64,000 bases of DNA from CAZIXN01 sp039180415. GTDB taxonomy: Bacteria; Planctomycetota; Phycisphaerae; Phycisphaerales; Phycisphaeraceae. Location: assembly GCA_039180415.1 (NCBI GenBank), contig JBCDDH010000003.1, positions 23,469-87,468 on the forward strand, given 5' to 3'. A program made the position numbers and the translations under genes. This document shows, in pieces, positions 1 to 8,968 of the stretch. Within the stretch, counting starts at the first letter, position 1. Each line of letters opens with the position of its first letter. The notes beneath the pieces were generated by a model. That model saw only the letters and a list, made by a program, of their open reading frames with translations. It was not told the origin of the DNA and searched no databases.

Positions 1-621
1 GGCGAAGGCGCGGTCGCTGAGCGCGTTGAGGACCGGGGCGATCTGGTCGTTGTATGCCTGCGTGCGAGCGACCCCGCCGGGGTCGACGGTTTTATCCTCG
101 CCGCGAGAGCCGGGCACGATTTCGGCGAGCAGCACTTGCACGTCCGAGGCAAACGCACCGGCCCGCCACTGATCAGCCATTTCTTCGAGCAGGGTGTGCA
201 ACTCGTCCGCCGCACGGTTGGGGTCGAAACGCGCGGTATTGATGCCGATGTGCAACAAGATCACGTCGGGCTTTTCGCCGGCGTCCAATACCCGGCCCTG
301 GCGGAAGGCGTCGGTGGCGGAGAGGATGAATTCTCCCTTGCTGTTGGTGTAAGAGTCGGCCGCGCGGCTGCCCTGGATCGCGAAGTGATCGTTGTCGTAG
401 CCGCTGCCGTCGCTGAGCGCGCCGACCATGTCGTAGTTCACGCCCGCGCGGTCGAGCCGTTGGGTCAGCGCGGCCCGGTACGACTGGTCGATGCTGCCGA
501 TGCCCAGCGTGAGCGAGTCGCCCAGTGCGAGGATCTGCAGCGGCTCGGCGGACATGAGCCGACGGGGCTCGAGCGGCTCGAAGCGGGCGGCGGGATAAGA
601 CGCGGTGAAGGATTGGGACAT
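1..621 (-). CDS. Secreted SGNH/GDSL-type hydrolase with LEPR motif (3' end outside window)
   Basis: The reading frame runs from an ATG at 621 to the window edge without a stop, giving the first 207 residues. The N-terminus carries 'FEPLEPRRLMSA' at about residues 13-24, the LEPR-type export motif seen in many planctomycete surface proteins, rather than a standard signal peptide. Directly behind it is SGNH block I, 'LALGDSLT', with the catalytic serine, and 'LLHIGIN' resembles block III. The family hydrolyses ester bonds of lipids or of acylated polysaccharides, outside the cytoplasm. The C-terminal Asp/His block is not in the window. It diverges from the endonuclease gene starting at 929. The substrate cannot be inferred. 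Confidence 0.85.
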   Translation of the reverse strand, partial: MSQSFTASYPAARFEPLEPRRLMSAEPLQILALGDSLTLGIGSIDQSYRAALTQRLDRAGVNYDMVGALSDGSGYDNDHFAIQGSRAADSYTNSKGEFILSATDAFRQGRVLDAGEKPDVILLHIGINTARFDPNRAADELHTLLEEMADQWRAGAFASDVQVLLAEIVPGSRGEDKTVDPGGVARTQAYNDQIAPVLNALSDRAFA

Positions 622-928
622 CGTCGGGCTCGCGCGTGCGGGGCGGAGGCAAGGATCGGTCGGCGGGCCAGCCGATCGAAACTGCGTGTCTTCGATCAGC
701 GGACCGGTCGAAGAAACGACACGCCATCCGTGGTGAGTCGGGGCGGCGTCGCGGTCTCGCGACGCTCGATACGGATCGATGGCGGGGCCCCGATCTCGTT
801 TCCCACGCAATGTATGTCGGAGGCGAGCCTAAATCCAGAAGAGAGCTCGATTTGGCCGGATCACGAAGCCACGCTCGTTTCCCAAGAAATCGCGCGGGAA
901 AACGGCCAGAGTCCGTTAAGATTTCGCG
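622..928. other. Divergent intergenic region, no gene seen
   Basis: This 307-base gap separates the divergent starts of the SGNH hydrolase and the endonuclease and must hold their promoters. I see no convincing sigma-70 hexamer pair. An imperfect inverted repeat (CTTCGATC at 690-697 against GGTCGAAG at 706-713) is the only structure noticed, and it is too short to call an operator. Confidence 0.4.
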
Positions 929-2827
929 ATGCGCCGCGTTTTCTCCCGTATTTTTCGACGATTTTCGAGCCGTGCGGACCTGCTGGTCCTGAGCGTGGTT
1001 CTTGGCCCCAGCTTGGCGGCTCACGCTCAAGCCGATGAACCGGTCGGTTATTACGACTCGGCCACCGGCACCGGCGCGACGCTCAAATCACAGCTGCACG
1101 ACATCATCGACAACCACCGGGTGTTCAGCTATGGCGCGCTACGTTCGCTGCTCCAGGAGACCGACGCGGTCCCGGGCCAGCCCGGGTTCATGGACGTGAT
1201 CTACGACACCGCTCATGTCAACGTCGCGGCCATCAACCCCAACGGCTCGATCCCGGGGTGGGATTCGGCGGCGACGTGGAACCGCGAGCACACGTGGCCG
1301 CGCTCGCGGGGCGTCGGCTCGTCGGGGCCCGACAACTCAGACCTGCACCACCTCCGGCCGTCGCTCACGCAAACCAACTCCGACCGGGGCAGCCTCAGCT
1401 TCGGCGGCGCGTTCGGCTCGCGCGGTGGCGACGCCGGCACGATCAGCGACGGCGGGTTGGTCTGGTACCCCGGCGACGAGGACGCCGGCCGCGTCGCGCG
1501 GTCGATGTTTTATACCGCCGTGCGTTACGACGGCTCCGACTCCCAAACCACCGACCTCGAGCTGAGCAACTCGGCCAATCCGGGCACCAACCAACTCGGT
1601 CGGCTCGATCGCCTGCTCGAGTGGCACTACGCCGCGCCGGTCGACGACTTCGAACGCTTGCGTAACGACCGCGTCTTCGGCCACCAGAACAACCGCAACC
1701 CGTTCGTCGATCGCCCGGAGTATGCGTGGTCGGTGTTCAAGGATCAGCAGAACGATTCGCGGCTGACGCTTCGCCACGGCACGGAGGCCAGCGACGGGAG
1801 TTCCACGCAGGCGATCGAGTTTGGGCCGGTGATTGTCGGAGCCGCTTTGCCGTCCACGCAGGACGTGCTGCTGTTGAAAGAAGGTCTGGCGGGCACGTAC
1901 TACGAAGTCCGCACGACCGGCGGCGCTTCGAGCGCACAGGCCGGGCGGTACAACGCGTTCGAGATCGGGTCGATCGACATGGCGACGCTAAACGTCGGCT
2001 TGACCGGCAGCACCGCGACGCCCGGCACGCTCAGCGGCAGCGTCATCATCGACAATCTCGACGTCACCACCGGTCGGGGTACCGGCTTTGGAGCGCTCGA
2101 CGGCGACGACACGATCAGCCTTTCGTTGGATGTGCTGGCGCACGCGAACCCCTCGTTCGCCGCCGATCAGGACGTCGATGCGTTGACGTTGGACCTGGGG
2201 CAGATCGATCTGGCCAGCGGGGACATCTTCCTGGACTTCGGTTTCGAGATTTTCAACCTCGACGCCGCCGACGGGCTGACCGCCGACCTGCGGAGTCTCG
2301 GCGTTTCGGCGTCGGGCGACACGTTTGCGTTCAATGTGTTCCCGACGACCTTCGAAGTCGCGGCGGGATCGAGCCGTGAACTGTTCGCGATGGCCGGCGG
2401 TTCGGGGCCGCCACCCGGCGAATACACGGCGACGTACGAATTTCAGTTCGCCGACGCGGACCTTCCCGGCGCGACGACGTTGGAGCCCCTGACCTTGACG
2501 CTGATCGCCGAATTGGTCGACGGTTCGGCGTTCTTGCCGGGCGACTTCAACGACAGCGGTCAAGTCGAACAGGGCGACCTCAATCTGGTCTTGAACAACT
2601 GGGGGCTGGACACCGACGCGACGGGGGTGCCCGCGGGTTGGGTGAACGACGCCGATCTCTCCGGCGTGGTCGATCAGGCCGAGCTGAACCTGGTGCTCAA
2701 CAACTGGGGCGTCGCCGCGGCACCGGCGTTGCGTGGCTTCGCGGTGCCCGAGCCGGGGATGGGTTTAGCGGGCTTGGCGGCGCTGTGGGCGGGTACGCGA
2801 ACGCGGCGGCGGGGCCTGGTCGCTTAA
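929..2827 (+). CDS. Secreted endonuclease I family nuclease with dockerin-like repeats and PEP-CTERM anchor
   Basis: The 632-residue protein has an N-terminal signal sequence (about residues 1-35, with the hydrophobic stretch around 18-32), then an endonuclease I (EndA/NucM) domain to about residue 275. 'WNREHTWPRSRG' and 'DLHHLRPS' supply the His/Asn metal and catalytic residues. The family cuts DNA and RNA nonspecifically, and export suggests nutrient scavenging or biofilm DNA degradation. Residues about 280-520 are an unrecognised beta-rich region. At about 530-595 come two dockerin-like calcium-loop repeats ('GDFNDSGQVEQGDLN' and a second copy, both ending 'LNLVLNNWG'). A PEP-CTERM tail follows ('VPEPG', hydrophobic stretch, basic end), which targets the protein to exosortase-type sorting. 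Confidence 0.9.
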   Translation: MRRVFSRIFRRFSSRADLLVLSVVLGPSLAAHAQADEPVGYYDSATGTGATLKSQLHDIIDNHRVFSYGALRSLLQETDAVPGQPGFMDVIYDTAHVNVAAINPNGSIPGWDSAATWNREHTWPRSRGVGSSGPDNSDLHHLRPSLTQTNSDRGSLSFGGAFGSRGGDAGTISDGGLVWYPGDEDAGRVARSMFYTAVRYDGSDSQTTDLELSNSANPGTNQLGRLDRLLEWHYAAPVDDFERLRNDRVFGHQNNRNPFVDRPEYAWSVFKDQQNDSRLTLRHGTEASDGSSTQAIEFGPVIVGAALPSTQDVLLLKEGLAGTYYEVRTTGGASSAQAGRYNAFEIGSIDMATLNVGLTGSTATPGTLSGSVIIDNLDVTTGRGTGFGALDGDDTISLSLDVLAHANPSFAADQDVDALTLDLGQIDLASGDIFLDFGFEIFNLDAADGLTADLRSLGVSASGDTFAFNVFPTTFEVAAGSSRELFAMAGGSGPPPGEYTATYEFQFADADLPGATTLEPLTLTLIAELVDGSAFLPGDFNDSGQVEQGDLNLVLNNWGLDTDATGVPAGWVNDADLSGVVDQAELNLVLNNWGVAAAPALRGFAVPEPGMGLAGLAALWAGTRTRRRGLVA

Positions 2828-2846
2828 GCGGCCGGGCCGTGGGTCG

Positions 2847-3317
2847 TCAGACCCAGACGTTCATGAACAGGGCGTCTTCGATGTTCTTGCCGACGAGCTT
2901 GCCGACGGTCGACGTCACGAATTTCACCTCGTACTCCGGGTGCTTGTCGAGCCACTCGTTGATCTGCTCGTCGATGTTTTCGATCGCGTCGGGGCGGAGC
3001 TTGCAGAAGAAGGTCTTGACGTGGGTGGCGCCCTGGCCGGTGACGTTGGTCTTGCGCGACCACTTGTCTTCGTGGGGGATGCGCTGGCCGCCGAACATCT
3101 GGATCATGGAGCCGCCGAGCGTGCCGCCAGAGGTGCCGGCCGCGCCGGCCTTGGTGTCGTGGCTGTCGTCCGCGGAGAGGTCGATCTCGATGGGGGTGAG
3201 GTCTTTGTCGCCGTGGTCTTCGGCGTCGTCGATCTCCTCGAGTTCCTCCATCGGGATGGGGATCGCGTCGGCGAGCAGTTCGTCGTCAGTCTTTTTCGGG
3301 CGGTCGGAACCAGACAT
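2847..3317 (-). CDS. Conserved planctomycete protein of unknown function
   Basis: The protein has 156 residues starting at the ATG at 3317. The N-terminal half is acidic and low complexity (runs of Asp/Glu at about residues 25-50, then a Gly/Ser/Thr linker). The C-terminal 65 residues look like a folded domain ('HVKTFFCKLRPDAIENIDEQ', then 'EWLDKHPEYEVKFVTSTVG'). I recall closely similar tails in other planctomycetes, but no function. There is no signal peptide or membrane segment, so it is probably cytosolic. It lies tail to tail with the endonuclease gene, 19 bases apart, and is followed upstream on the same strand by the LigD-domain-like gene. Confidence 0.75.
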   Translation of the reverse strand: MSGSDRPKKTDDELLADAIPIPMEELEEIDDAEDHGDKDLTPIEIDLSADDSHDTKAGAAGTSGGTLGGSMIQMFGGQRIPHEDKWSRKTNVTGQGATHVKTFFCKLRPDAIENIDEQINEWLDKHPEYEVKFVTSTVGKLVGKNIEDALFMNVWV

Positions 3318-3382
3318 GAGGCACTCCGGCGAGAAGGGGAACAGGCGGGCCGGGAACGATGGGCGGAATCGCCTTATGCAGA

Positions 3383-3790
3383 TTACCGCTTGGCCGCGGC
3401 GGGCCCAAACGCGCGGGCGTGCAATTCCCAGGCTTCGTCCGTGAGGCGTCGCCACCGGACTTCGAGCGGCGGCGTGCCGGGGGCGTGCAGGAGCAGCGTG
3501 CCGCCGGCTGCAGATTGATCCAGGACGTCCAGCGTGCCGGCCGCGACGCGTGTGACGAAGCCGCGTCCGCCGGACACGGGCCCCTGTCGCGTGAGGTACG
3601 CCCGGCGGTGCGGGGGCCGCGGCGTGAGCGGCACGCTCGGTAGTTGGGCCCAGGCGTCCCAGGGCACGCCGACGCGGAACGTGGTCATCGGCTCGGCGGC
3701 GGCTCGTGGGCCGGGTGTTTCGAACATCCAGTCGAAGTGCGTGTCGCCGCGGCGGGCGTGTCGGAGCAGGACGGTGCGGAGGCGTTGCAT
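3383..3790 (-). CDS. Standalone LigD 3'-phosphoesterase-like domain protein
   Basis: This 135-residue protein resembles the N-terminal phosphoesterase domain of bacterial LigD (DNA polymerase ligase domain family, PF13298): 'HFDWMFE' near residues 18-24 matches the HxDhRhE-type signature, and 'LTRQGPVSGGRGFVTRV' near 68-84 matches the YEGPV..G.G.V.R region typical of short planctomycete members. In LigD the domain trims 3' phosphate or ribonucleotide ends before ligation. Here there is no ligase or polymerase domain and no Ku gene nearby. Assignment is by motif memory; the activity of the standalone form is unknown. Confidence 0.6.
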   Translation of the reverse strand: MQRLRTVLLRHARRGDTHFDWMFETPGPRAAAEPMTTFRVGVPWDAWAQLPSVPLTPRPPHRRAYLTRQGPVSGGRGFVTRVAAGTLDVLDQSAAGGTLLLHAPGTPPLEVRWRRLTDEAWELHARAFGPAAAKR

Positions 3791-3913
3791 GAGCGGGCGT
3801 TTGGGGTTCGGTGATCGGCACCGGATCGCCTCTCCGGGGCGGTTGGCGTTTGCTGGAGGCGCTGGCCGATCTTATGGTTGCCGCAGCGTCGTCCCCCCGA
3901 TCAGGAACCCGCC

Positions 3914-4705
3914 ATGCCCACCACGCTTCCCCGCACCGCCGTTCGCCGCCGTGCCCGTTCGGCCGCCTTGGCCGCAGGGCTGCCGGTCGCGACGTGTTTG
4001 TTGGCCGCCGTTGTCGCGTTGCCCGGCTGCAAGAACGCCCGAGATCACGTGAGCCACACGGTCGATCGTTCGGTCACCGGAACGCTGGACAACTTCGCGG
4101 TGCACCGCAACCGCGGGTACGAGCAGTACCGAGCCGGCGACTACGCGAACGCCGCGGAGTCGTTCCGCGCGGCCGCCGACCGCTCGAGTTCGGACGTGGC
4201 GTCGCATTATTGGTGGGCGGTGTCGCTGATCAACCTGGGGCAATACGCCGACGCGCAGCTGCCGTTAGAGCAGGCCTGGGCGATTACGGACGACGACGGC
4301 CCGTACACCTCCCGCATCCTAGACCGTTTGGCCGAGGTGTACTTCCAGCAGGGTCGCAGCGAAGAGCTGTACACGTTCCTGGACGAGGCGATCGTGCGGT
4401 ACGGCCGGCAGACTCGGGACTACGCGCGCAAGGCGTTTTATCTGACCAAGTCGGGCGACCTGGACGGCGCGAAGCTGGCGTTCATCGCGGCGGCCAATTT
4501 CGCCGAGCCTGGCGACGCGGGGCCGTACGTCTCGCTGGCGGATTTTTTCGAGTCGGTCGGGGAGAATCCGAAGGCTCGCGTGGCGCTGCGGTATGCGTAC
4601 TTCATCGACCCTGAATTCGAAAACCTCGCGGGCCGGCTCGCGGGGTATGGCGTGGTGCTCGGGCCGGCGGCGGGCCTGCAGCCGGTGCTCCCGCTGGATT
4701 TCTGA
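3914..4705 (+). CDS. TPR-repeat lipoprotein
   Basis: The ATG at 3914 is preferred because AGGA lies just upstream and because it places a lipoprotein signal correctly: basic N-terminus, hydrophobic stretch, then the lipobox 'ALPGC' at about residue 38-42. The mature 220-residue part carries TPR-type helix pairs ('GYEQYRAGDYANAAESFRAA', then further repeats to about 230) and is therefore a probable membrane-attached scaffold facing the periplasm. It is oriented with trkA-trkH and is 72 bases from trkA, so co-transcription is possible, but no functional tie to potassium uptake is evident. It diverges from the LigD-like gene. Confidence 0.8.
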   Translation: MPTTLPRTAVRRRARSAALAAGLPVATCLLAAVVALPGCKNARDHVSHTVDRSVTGTLDNFAVHRNRGYEQYRAGDYANAAESFRAAADRSSSDVASHYWWAVSLINLGQYADAQLPLEQAWAITDDDGPYTSRILDRLAEVYFQQGRSEELYTFLDEAIVRYGRQTRDYARKAFYLTKSGDLDGAKLAFIAAANFAEPGDAGPYVSLADFFESVGENPKARVALRYAYFIDPEFENLAGRLAGYGVVLGPAAGLQPVLPLDF

Positions 4706-4777
4706 CCCCCGCCGCCGGGCGCGTCGAGCCTGCCGGTTGGTTTTCCGCACGGACGCGGCCCGCACGGAACCTGCTCC

Positions 4778-6118
4778 ATGAACATCGTGATCTGCGGCGC
4801 CGGCGAAGTCGGCCGTCACTCGGCGGAGGTGCTCGCGCCCGCCGGCCACAACATCACGCTGATCGACCGCGACGAGGACAAGCTCGCGCAGATCGATCAA
4901 CTCGTCGACATCCGATCCCTGCCGGGCGACTGCACGCGGGCCGAGGTCCTCAAGCAGGCCGGCGTGGACGACGCGGACCTGTTTATCAGCGCGACCCGGG
5001 ACGACGAAGTGAACCTGCTCAGCGCCTCGGTCGCCGCGGCGTTGGGCTGCGATACGACGATCGCGCGGGTACACCACAGCCAGTACTTCGAGGGTCAGGG
5101 CATCGACTACGCCGGGCACTTCGGGATCGACCACCTGGTCTGCCCCGAGCACACCACGGCGGTCGCGGTGGCCACGACCCTGCGCTCGCCGGGCGCCCAG
5201 GAGGTCGAGAACTTCGCCCGCGGTTCGATCGAACTGCACCGGCTCACCGTGGGCGAGAACGCCAAGGCGGTGGGCAAGCCGCTAAGCGAGATCAGCCTGC
5301 CCAAGTGTTGCCTGGTCGCGGCGGTCAAACGGGGCGACGAGGCGTTCCGGCCTACGGGGGCGACGGTGCTCAAGCCCGGCGACTTGGTCACGCTGCTCGC
5401 GGACGAAGAAACGATCACCAAGGCGTTCAAAGTGCTGGGCGTGGACGCGCCGCGGCGGTACAAGGTGATGGTCATGGGCGGCACCACGCAGGGCGTGTGG
5501 CTCTGCCGGGAGCTGCGTCAGCGGTATTTCCAAGTCCGCCTGTTCGAGGTGGACGCCGACCGCGCGGCCATGCTCGCCGAGAAGCTGCCGTGGGTCACGG
5601 TCCTCTCGGGCGACATCATCCACAGCGACGTGCTGCTGGACGAGCGGGTGGACCAGGCGGATGCGTTCGTGGCGGTGACGGACGACGACGAGACGAACAT
5701 CCTGGCGGCGGCCCGGGCCAAGACCATGGGCGCGAAGCAGGCGATCACCGTGCTGCAGCGTTCGACGTACCTCCACCTGCTGCGGCACGTGGGCGTGGAC
5801 CGGGCGTTTTCGCCGCGGAGCACGGCGGTCAACGAGATCCTGCGGCGTATCGAGGGCGGGCCGGTGCGGAGCCTGGCGACCCTGGCGGACGGTGTCGCGG
5901 ACGTGTTCGAGGTCCGGGTCGGCGAGAAGGCGACCGGCGCGACCGGCAAGCCGCTGCGTGAGGTCGAGCTGCCCGAGCACGCGTTGGTGGCGGTGATCCA
6001 GCGGGAGGGCAAGTCCTTTGTGCCCGGCGCCGACGACGAGCTCAAGCCTCGGGACACGGCCATGGTGGTCGCGCCGGGCTCGGCGCGGAAGTCGCTGCGG
6101 AAGGTTTTCACGGGCTGA
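4778..6118 (+). CDS. trkA: Trk system potassium uptake protein TrkA
   Basis: TrkA is the cytosolic NAD-binding regulatory ring of the Trk potassium channel. The 446 residues show the full duplicated layout: RCK-N Rossmann fold at 1-130 with GxGxxG at 7-12 and an acidic residue at the end of strand 2 ('LIDRDEDK'), TrkA-C at about 140-220, second RCK-N from about 228 and second TrkA-C from about 365. The second glycine motif is altered ('MGGTTQGVWL'), as is common in the second half. It is followed after 21 bases by trkH, its membrane partner. Confidence 0.95.
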   Translation: MNIVICGAGEVGRHSAEVLAPAGHNITLIDRDEDKLAQIDQLVDIRSLPGDCTRAEVLKQAGVDDADLFISATRDDEVNLLSASVAAALGCDTTIARVHHSQYFEGQGIDYAGHFGIDHLVCPEHTTAVAVATTLRSPGAQEVENFARGSIELHRLTVGENAKAVGKPLSEISLPKCCLVAAVKRGDEAFRPTGATVLKPGDLVTLLADEETITKAFKVLGVDAPRRYKVMVMGGTTQGVWLCRELRQRYFQVRLFEVDADRAAMLAEKLPWVTVLSGDIIHSDVLLDERVDQADAFVAVTDDDETNILAAARAKTMGAKQAITVLQRSTYLHLLRHVGVDRAFSPRSTAVNEILRRIEGGPVRSLATLADGVADVFEVRVGEKATGATGKPLREVELPEHALVAVIQREGKSFVPGADDELKPRDTAMVVAPGSARKSLRKVFTG

Positions 6119-6139
6119 GCCCGAGGCGTCGAATCGGCC

Positions 6140-7825
6140 ATGAATTACGCGATGGTTTGCCGACAACTCGGGCTGCTCACCTGGGTCCTCAGCGCGTGTC
6201 TCTCGGGTATCGCCGGGTTCGGTTGGGTCGAACACCGGCTGGGCTATCCGGGCGACCGGGAGGCGGCGATCGCGACGGCGCTGGCGGCGGGGTTGGGGGC
6301 GGTGCTGGGTTTGGTGTTTGTGTTGCTGGGCCGGAAGCTTCGTGGCGACAAGGCGCGTCCTTCGGGTGAGACGGCGGACGGCCTGCCGGCAGTGGGCGCG
6401 GCCGAGACGCTGCAGCGGCGGGACGCGTTCTTGCTGACCGGAACCGCGTGGGTGTTGGGCGGCGTGGTCGCGGCGTTGCCGTATTTCTTCTGGGCGCTGC
6501 TGGGCGGCGCGGCCGAGCTCGCGCCGGCCGAGCCGTTCGCGGTCGAAGCGGTGAACGGCACCGGGAACACCTACTTGGTTCGGCCGGGCCACGAGTTCGA
6601 AAGCTTCGCGTCGTGCTACTTCGAGGCGGTGTCGGGGCTGACGACGACGGGGGCGACGGTGTTGGGTGAGCGCGGCGGGATCGACGATCTGCCGCGGACG
6701 CTGCTGTTGTGGCGGTCGCTGACGCACTGGCTGGGGGGGCTGGGCATCGTGGTGTTGTTTGTGGCGGTGCTGCCCAGCGTCGGCGCGGGGGCCAAGCGGC
6801 TGTTCCAGAGCGAAAGCTCGGCGCAGGACGGCGGCGTCCGGCCGCGCATCGGCGAGACGGCGCGGCTGCTATGGGTCATCTACATGACGCTCACGGGCAC
6901 GGCGATGGCGACCTTCATGGCCTGCGGTATGGACTGGTTCGACGCGCTCAACCATGCGTTTTCGGTGATGGCGACCGGCGGGTACAGCCCGAAGGGCGCG
7001 TCGGTGGGGCATTACGACTCGGCGTGGCTGGACTTCTCGTTCGTGCTGTTCATGATCCTGGCGGGCACGAACTTTGCGATCTTTTATCGCACGGTGCGCG
7101 GCAACTGGACGGCGGCGTTGCATGACCGCGAGTTCCAGGTGTTTCTGGGGCTGAAGTTCGCCGTCGCTTTGGTGATCACGTGGAACCTGTGGGGCGGCCA
7201 GATCGTCACGACGGCCGGCGAGCAGATCGACGAAGCTGGGGCGGGCACGGCGTTCCGCTACGCGTTGCTCCAGACCGCCTCGCTGCACACCGGCACCGGG
7301 TTTGCGACCGCGGACTGGGACGACTGGTCACGGATGTCGCTCGCGCTGCTGTTCGGGTTGATGATGATCGGCGGGTGCGCGGGGTCGACGGCGGGCGGGA
7401 TCAAGGTGATCCGTGTGATCATCGCGCTGCGGGTGTTCGCTTACGCGATGGAACGCAGCTACCGGCCGACCGTGGTGCGGACGGTGAAGGTCGGCGGCAA
7501 CCCCATCGACGCGGAGACGCGCACGGCGGCGATGACGTTTCTGCTGCTGTGGCTCTTGATTCTCGCGCTGGGCGTGTTCGGGCTGGTTTTGCTGGAGCCG
7601 AACCCCGAGGGTGGCGGTCGGCTGGATCCGATCACGGCGTTGCTCGCGTCGCTGGTGACCTTAGGGAACGTCGGGCCGGGCATGTACGAGATCGGGGCGA
7701 CCAAGCACTTCGGGTGGTTCAGCGATTCGAGCAAGTACCTGCTGAGCCTGCTGATGGTGCTGGGGCGGCTGGAGCTGTTCGCGCTATTGGTGTTGTTCAC
7801 GCCGCGGTTCTGGCGGGGGAACTGA
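6140..7825 (+). CDS. trkH: Trk system potassium uptake membrane protein TrkH
   Basis: TrkH is the potassium-translocating membrane subunit. The 561-residue protein has about ten hydrophobic helices and the four pore-loop signatures in order: 'SGLTTTGATVLG' (about 162-175), 'MATGGYSPKG' (about 277), 'LHTGTGFATADW' (about 382) and 'TLGNVGPGMY' (about 510), each with the selectivity-filter glycine. Length fits the family. It sits directly behind trkA, giving a complete two-gene Trk system, and converges on the DHH phosphoesterase gene. Confidence 0.95.
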   Translation: MNYAMVCRQLGLLTWVLSACLSGIAGFGWVEHRLGYPGDREAAIATALAAGLGAVLGLVFVLLGRKLRGDKARPSGETADGLPAVGAAETLQRRDAFLLTGTAWVLGGVVAALPYFFWALLGGAAELAPAEPFAVEAVNGTGNTYLVRPGHEFESFASCYFEAVSGLTTTGATVLGERGGIDDLPRTLLLWRSLTHWLGGLGIVVLFVAVLPSVGAGAKRLFQSESSAQDGGVRPRIGETARLLWVIYMTLTGTAMATFMACGMDWFDALNHAFSVMATGGYSPKGASVGHYDSAWLDFSFVLFMILAGTNFAIFYRTVRGNWTAALHDREFQVFLGLKFAVALVITWNLWGGQIVTTAGEQIDEAGAGTAFRYALLQTASLHTGTGFATADWDDWSRMSLALLFGLMMIGGCAGSTAGGIKVIRVIIALRVFAYAMERSYRPTVVRTVKVGGNPIDAETRTAAMTFLLLWLLILALGVFGLVLLEPNPEGGGRLDPITALLASLVTLGNVGPGMYEIGATKHFGWFSDSSKYLLSLLMVLGRLELFALLVLFTPRFWRGN

Positions 7826-7846
7826 CGCGGCGTCGGCGCGGCGGGC

Positions 7847-8968
7847 TCACAGCTCTCGTAGGGCGGCGAGCACGTCGGGAACCACGTCGTCGATGGGGCG
7901 ATCGACCTTTGCGCCGGCGGCGCGGGCGTGCCCCCCGCCGCCGAACTTGGCGGCGAGCCGGGCAACGTTGACGGCGCGGTCGGTGCCGGCGTCGAGCGGG
8001 GCGGGTTTGGAGCGGAAGCTCATCTTGGTTTGCGGGTGCTTGCCGCCGTTCGCGTCCGCGACCTCGTGTTCGGTAACGAGCACGACGACCTGCACGTCGT
8101 CAACGATCTGCGGGATGTCGACGAGGCGTTCGGTTTCGTCGGGTCGTGCGCCGGTTTGTTCGAAGTCCGATGCACGGAGGACCATGACCGCGGCGTGGTG
8201 CTCGGGCAGCAGGTGGAGGTTGGACACGGCGCGGCAGAGCAGGTTGAGTTTCTCGGGGCGTTCGGCCTGCTCGAGGCGTTGGTATAGGCCGGCCGCGTCG
8301 GTGCCCATGCGCAGCAGGCGGGCGGCGAGCTCGTGGGTCGCGGGCGAGGTGTTGGAGAAGCGGAACCACCCGGTGTCGGAGGCGATGCCGACGAACAGGG
8401 CGTCGCGGGTGACCGGCGGGAGCGGCTTGTACCCGGCCGTGTCGGTCTGCCGTCGGCCGGGGGGTACGCGGGGTTCGACCATGAGCTCGATGAGCTCGGC
8501 GACGATCTCGCAGGTCGCGGCGGCGGTGCCATCGATCAGCCGTCGGGGGGCGGGCACGTCGCCGGAGAGGTGGTGGTCGATGATGAGGGTTTGGTGGAGA
8601 CGGGGTTCCACGACGGCGCGGAGCGGGCCGAGTTGCGAGTAAGCGCCGGTATCGACGATCACGATCTGGGTGGGCTCGGGATCGAGTGCCGCGTCGATGG
8701 CGGCTTCGACGCCGGAAGGATCGGCGGGCTCGAAGACGTCCAGCGTGTCCGCGCCGTCGAGGTTCCGCAGGGCGTCGGGGATGGGGGGGACGAGCAAGCC
8801 CCGGCAGGGTCGGCCCAGGCCGCGCAGGGTGGTGACCAGGGCGAGGACCGAGCCGAGCGCGTCGCCGTCGGGCTTGGCGTGGGTGAGCACGAGGGCGGGG
8901 CCGTCGGCGTCGAGCAGCGCGTTGGCGGCGGCGGGCAGCGTGAGGTTGGCCGAGTAGTCGTCGGTCAA
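7847..8968 (-). CDS. nrnA: DHH-family phosphoesterase, NrnA-like (oligoribonuclease/pAp phosphatase)
   Basis: The protein has DHH and DHHA1 domains: 'THAKPDGDALGS' (about 29-40) and 'IIDHHLSGD' carry the Mn-binding Asp/His residues, 'GIASDTGWFRF' is motif IV, and 'GGGGHARAAGAKV' near the end is the DHHA1 substrate loop. Family members degrade nanoRNA or pAp. I place the start at a TTG at 8968, which overlaps the ribF stop in a TTGA junction and gives 373 residues. Upstream in-frame codons lie inside ribF and would be an overlapping artefact. The ribF neighbourhood fits the common rbfA-nrnA-truB-ribF grouping. Confidence 0.85.
   Translation of the reverse strand: MTDDYSANLTLPAAANALLDADGPALVLTHAKPDGDALGSVLALVTTLRGLGRPCRGLLVPPIPDALRNLDGADTLDVFEPADPSGVEAAIDAALDPEPTQIVIVDTGAYSQLGPLRAVVEPRLHQTLIIDHHLSGDVPAPRRLIDGTAAATCEIVAELIELMVEPRVPPGRRQTDTAGYKPLPPVTRDALFVGIASDTGWFRFSNTSPATHELAARLLRMGTDAAGLYQRLEQAERPEKLNLLCRAVSNLHLLPEHHAAVMVLRASDFEQTGARPDETERLVDIPQIVDDVQVVVLVTEHEVADANGGKHPQTKMSFRSKPAPLDAGTDRAVNVARLAAKFGGGGHARAAGAKVDRPIDDVVPDVLAALREL

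Noticed and set aside
690..713. Operator in the divergent gap at 622-928
   Set aside because: Arms of eight bases with one mismatch are expected by chance in a GC-rich gap of this size.
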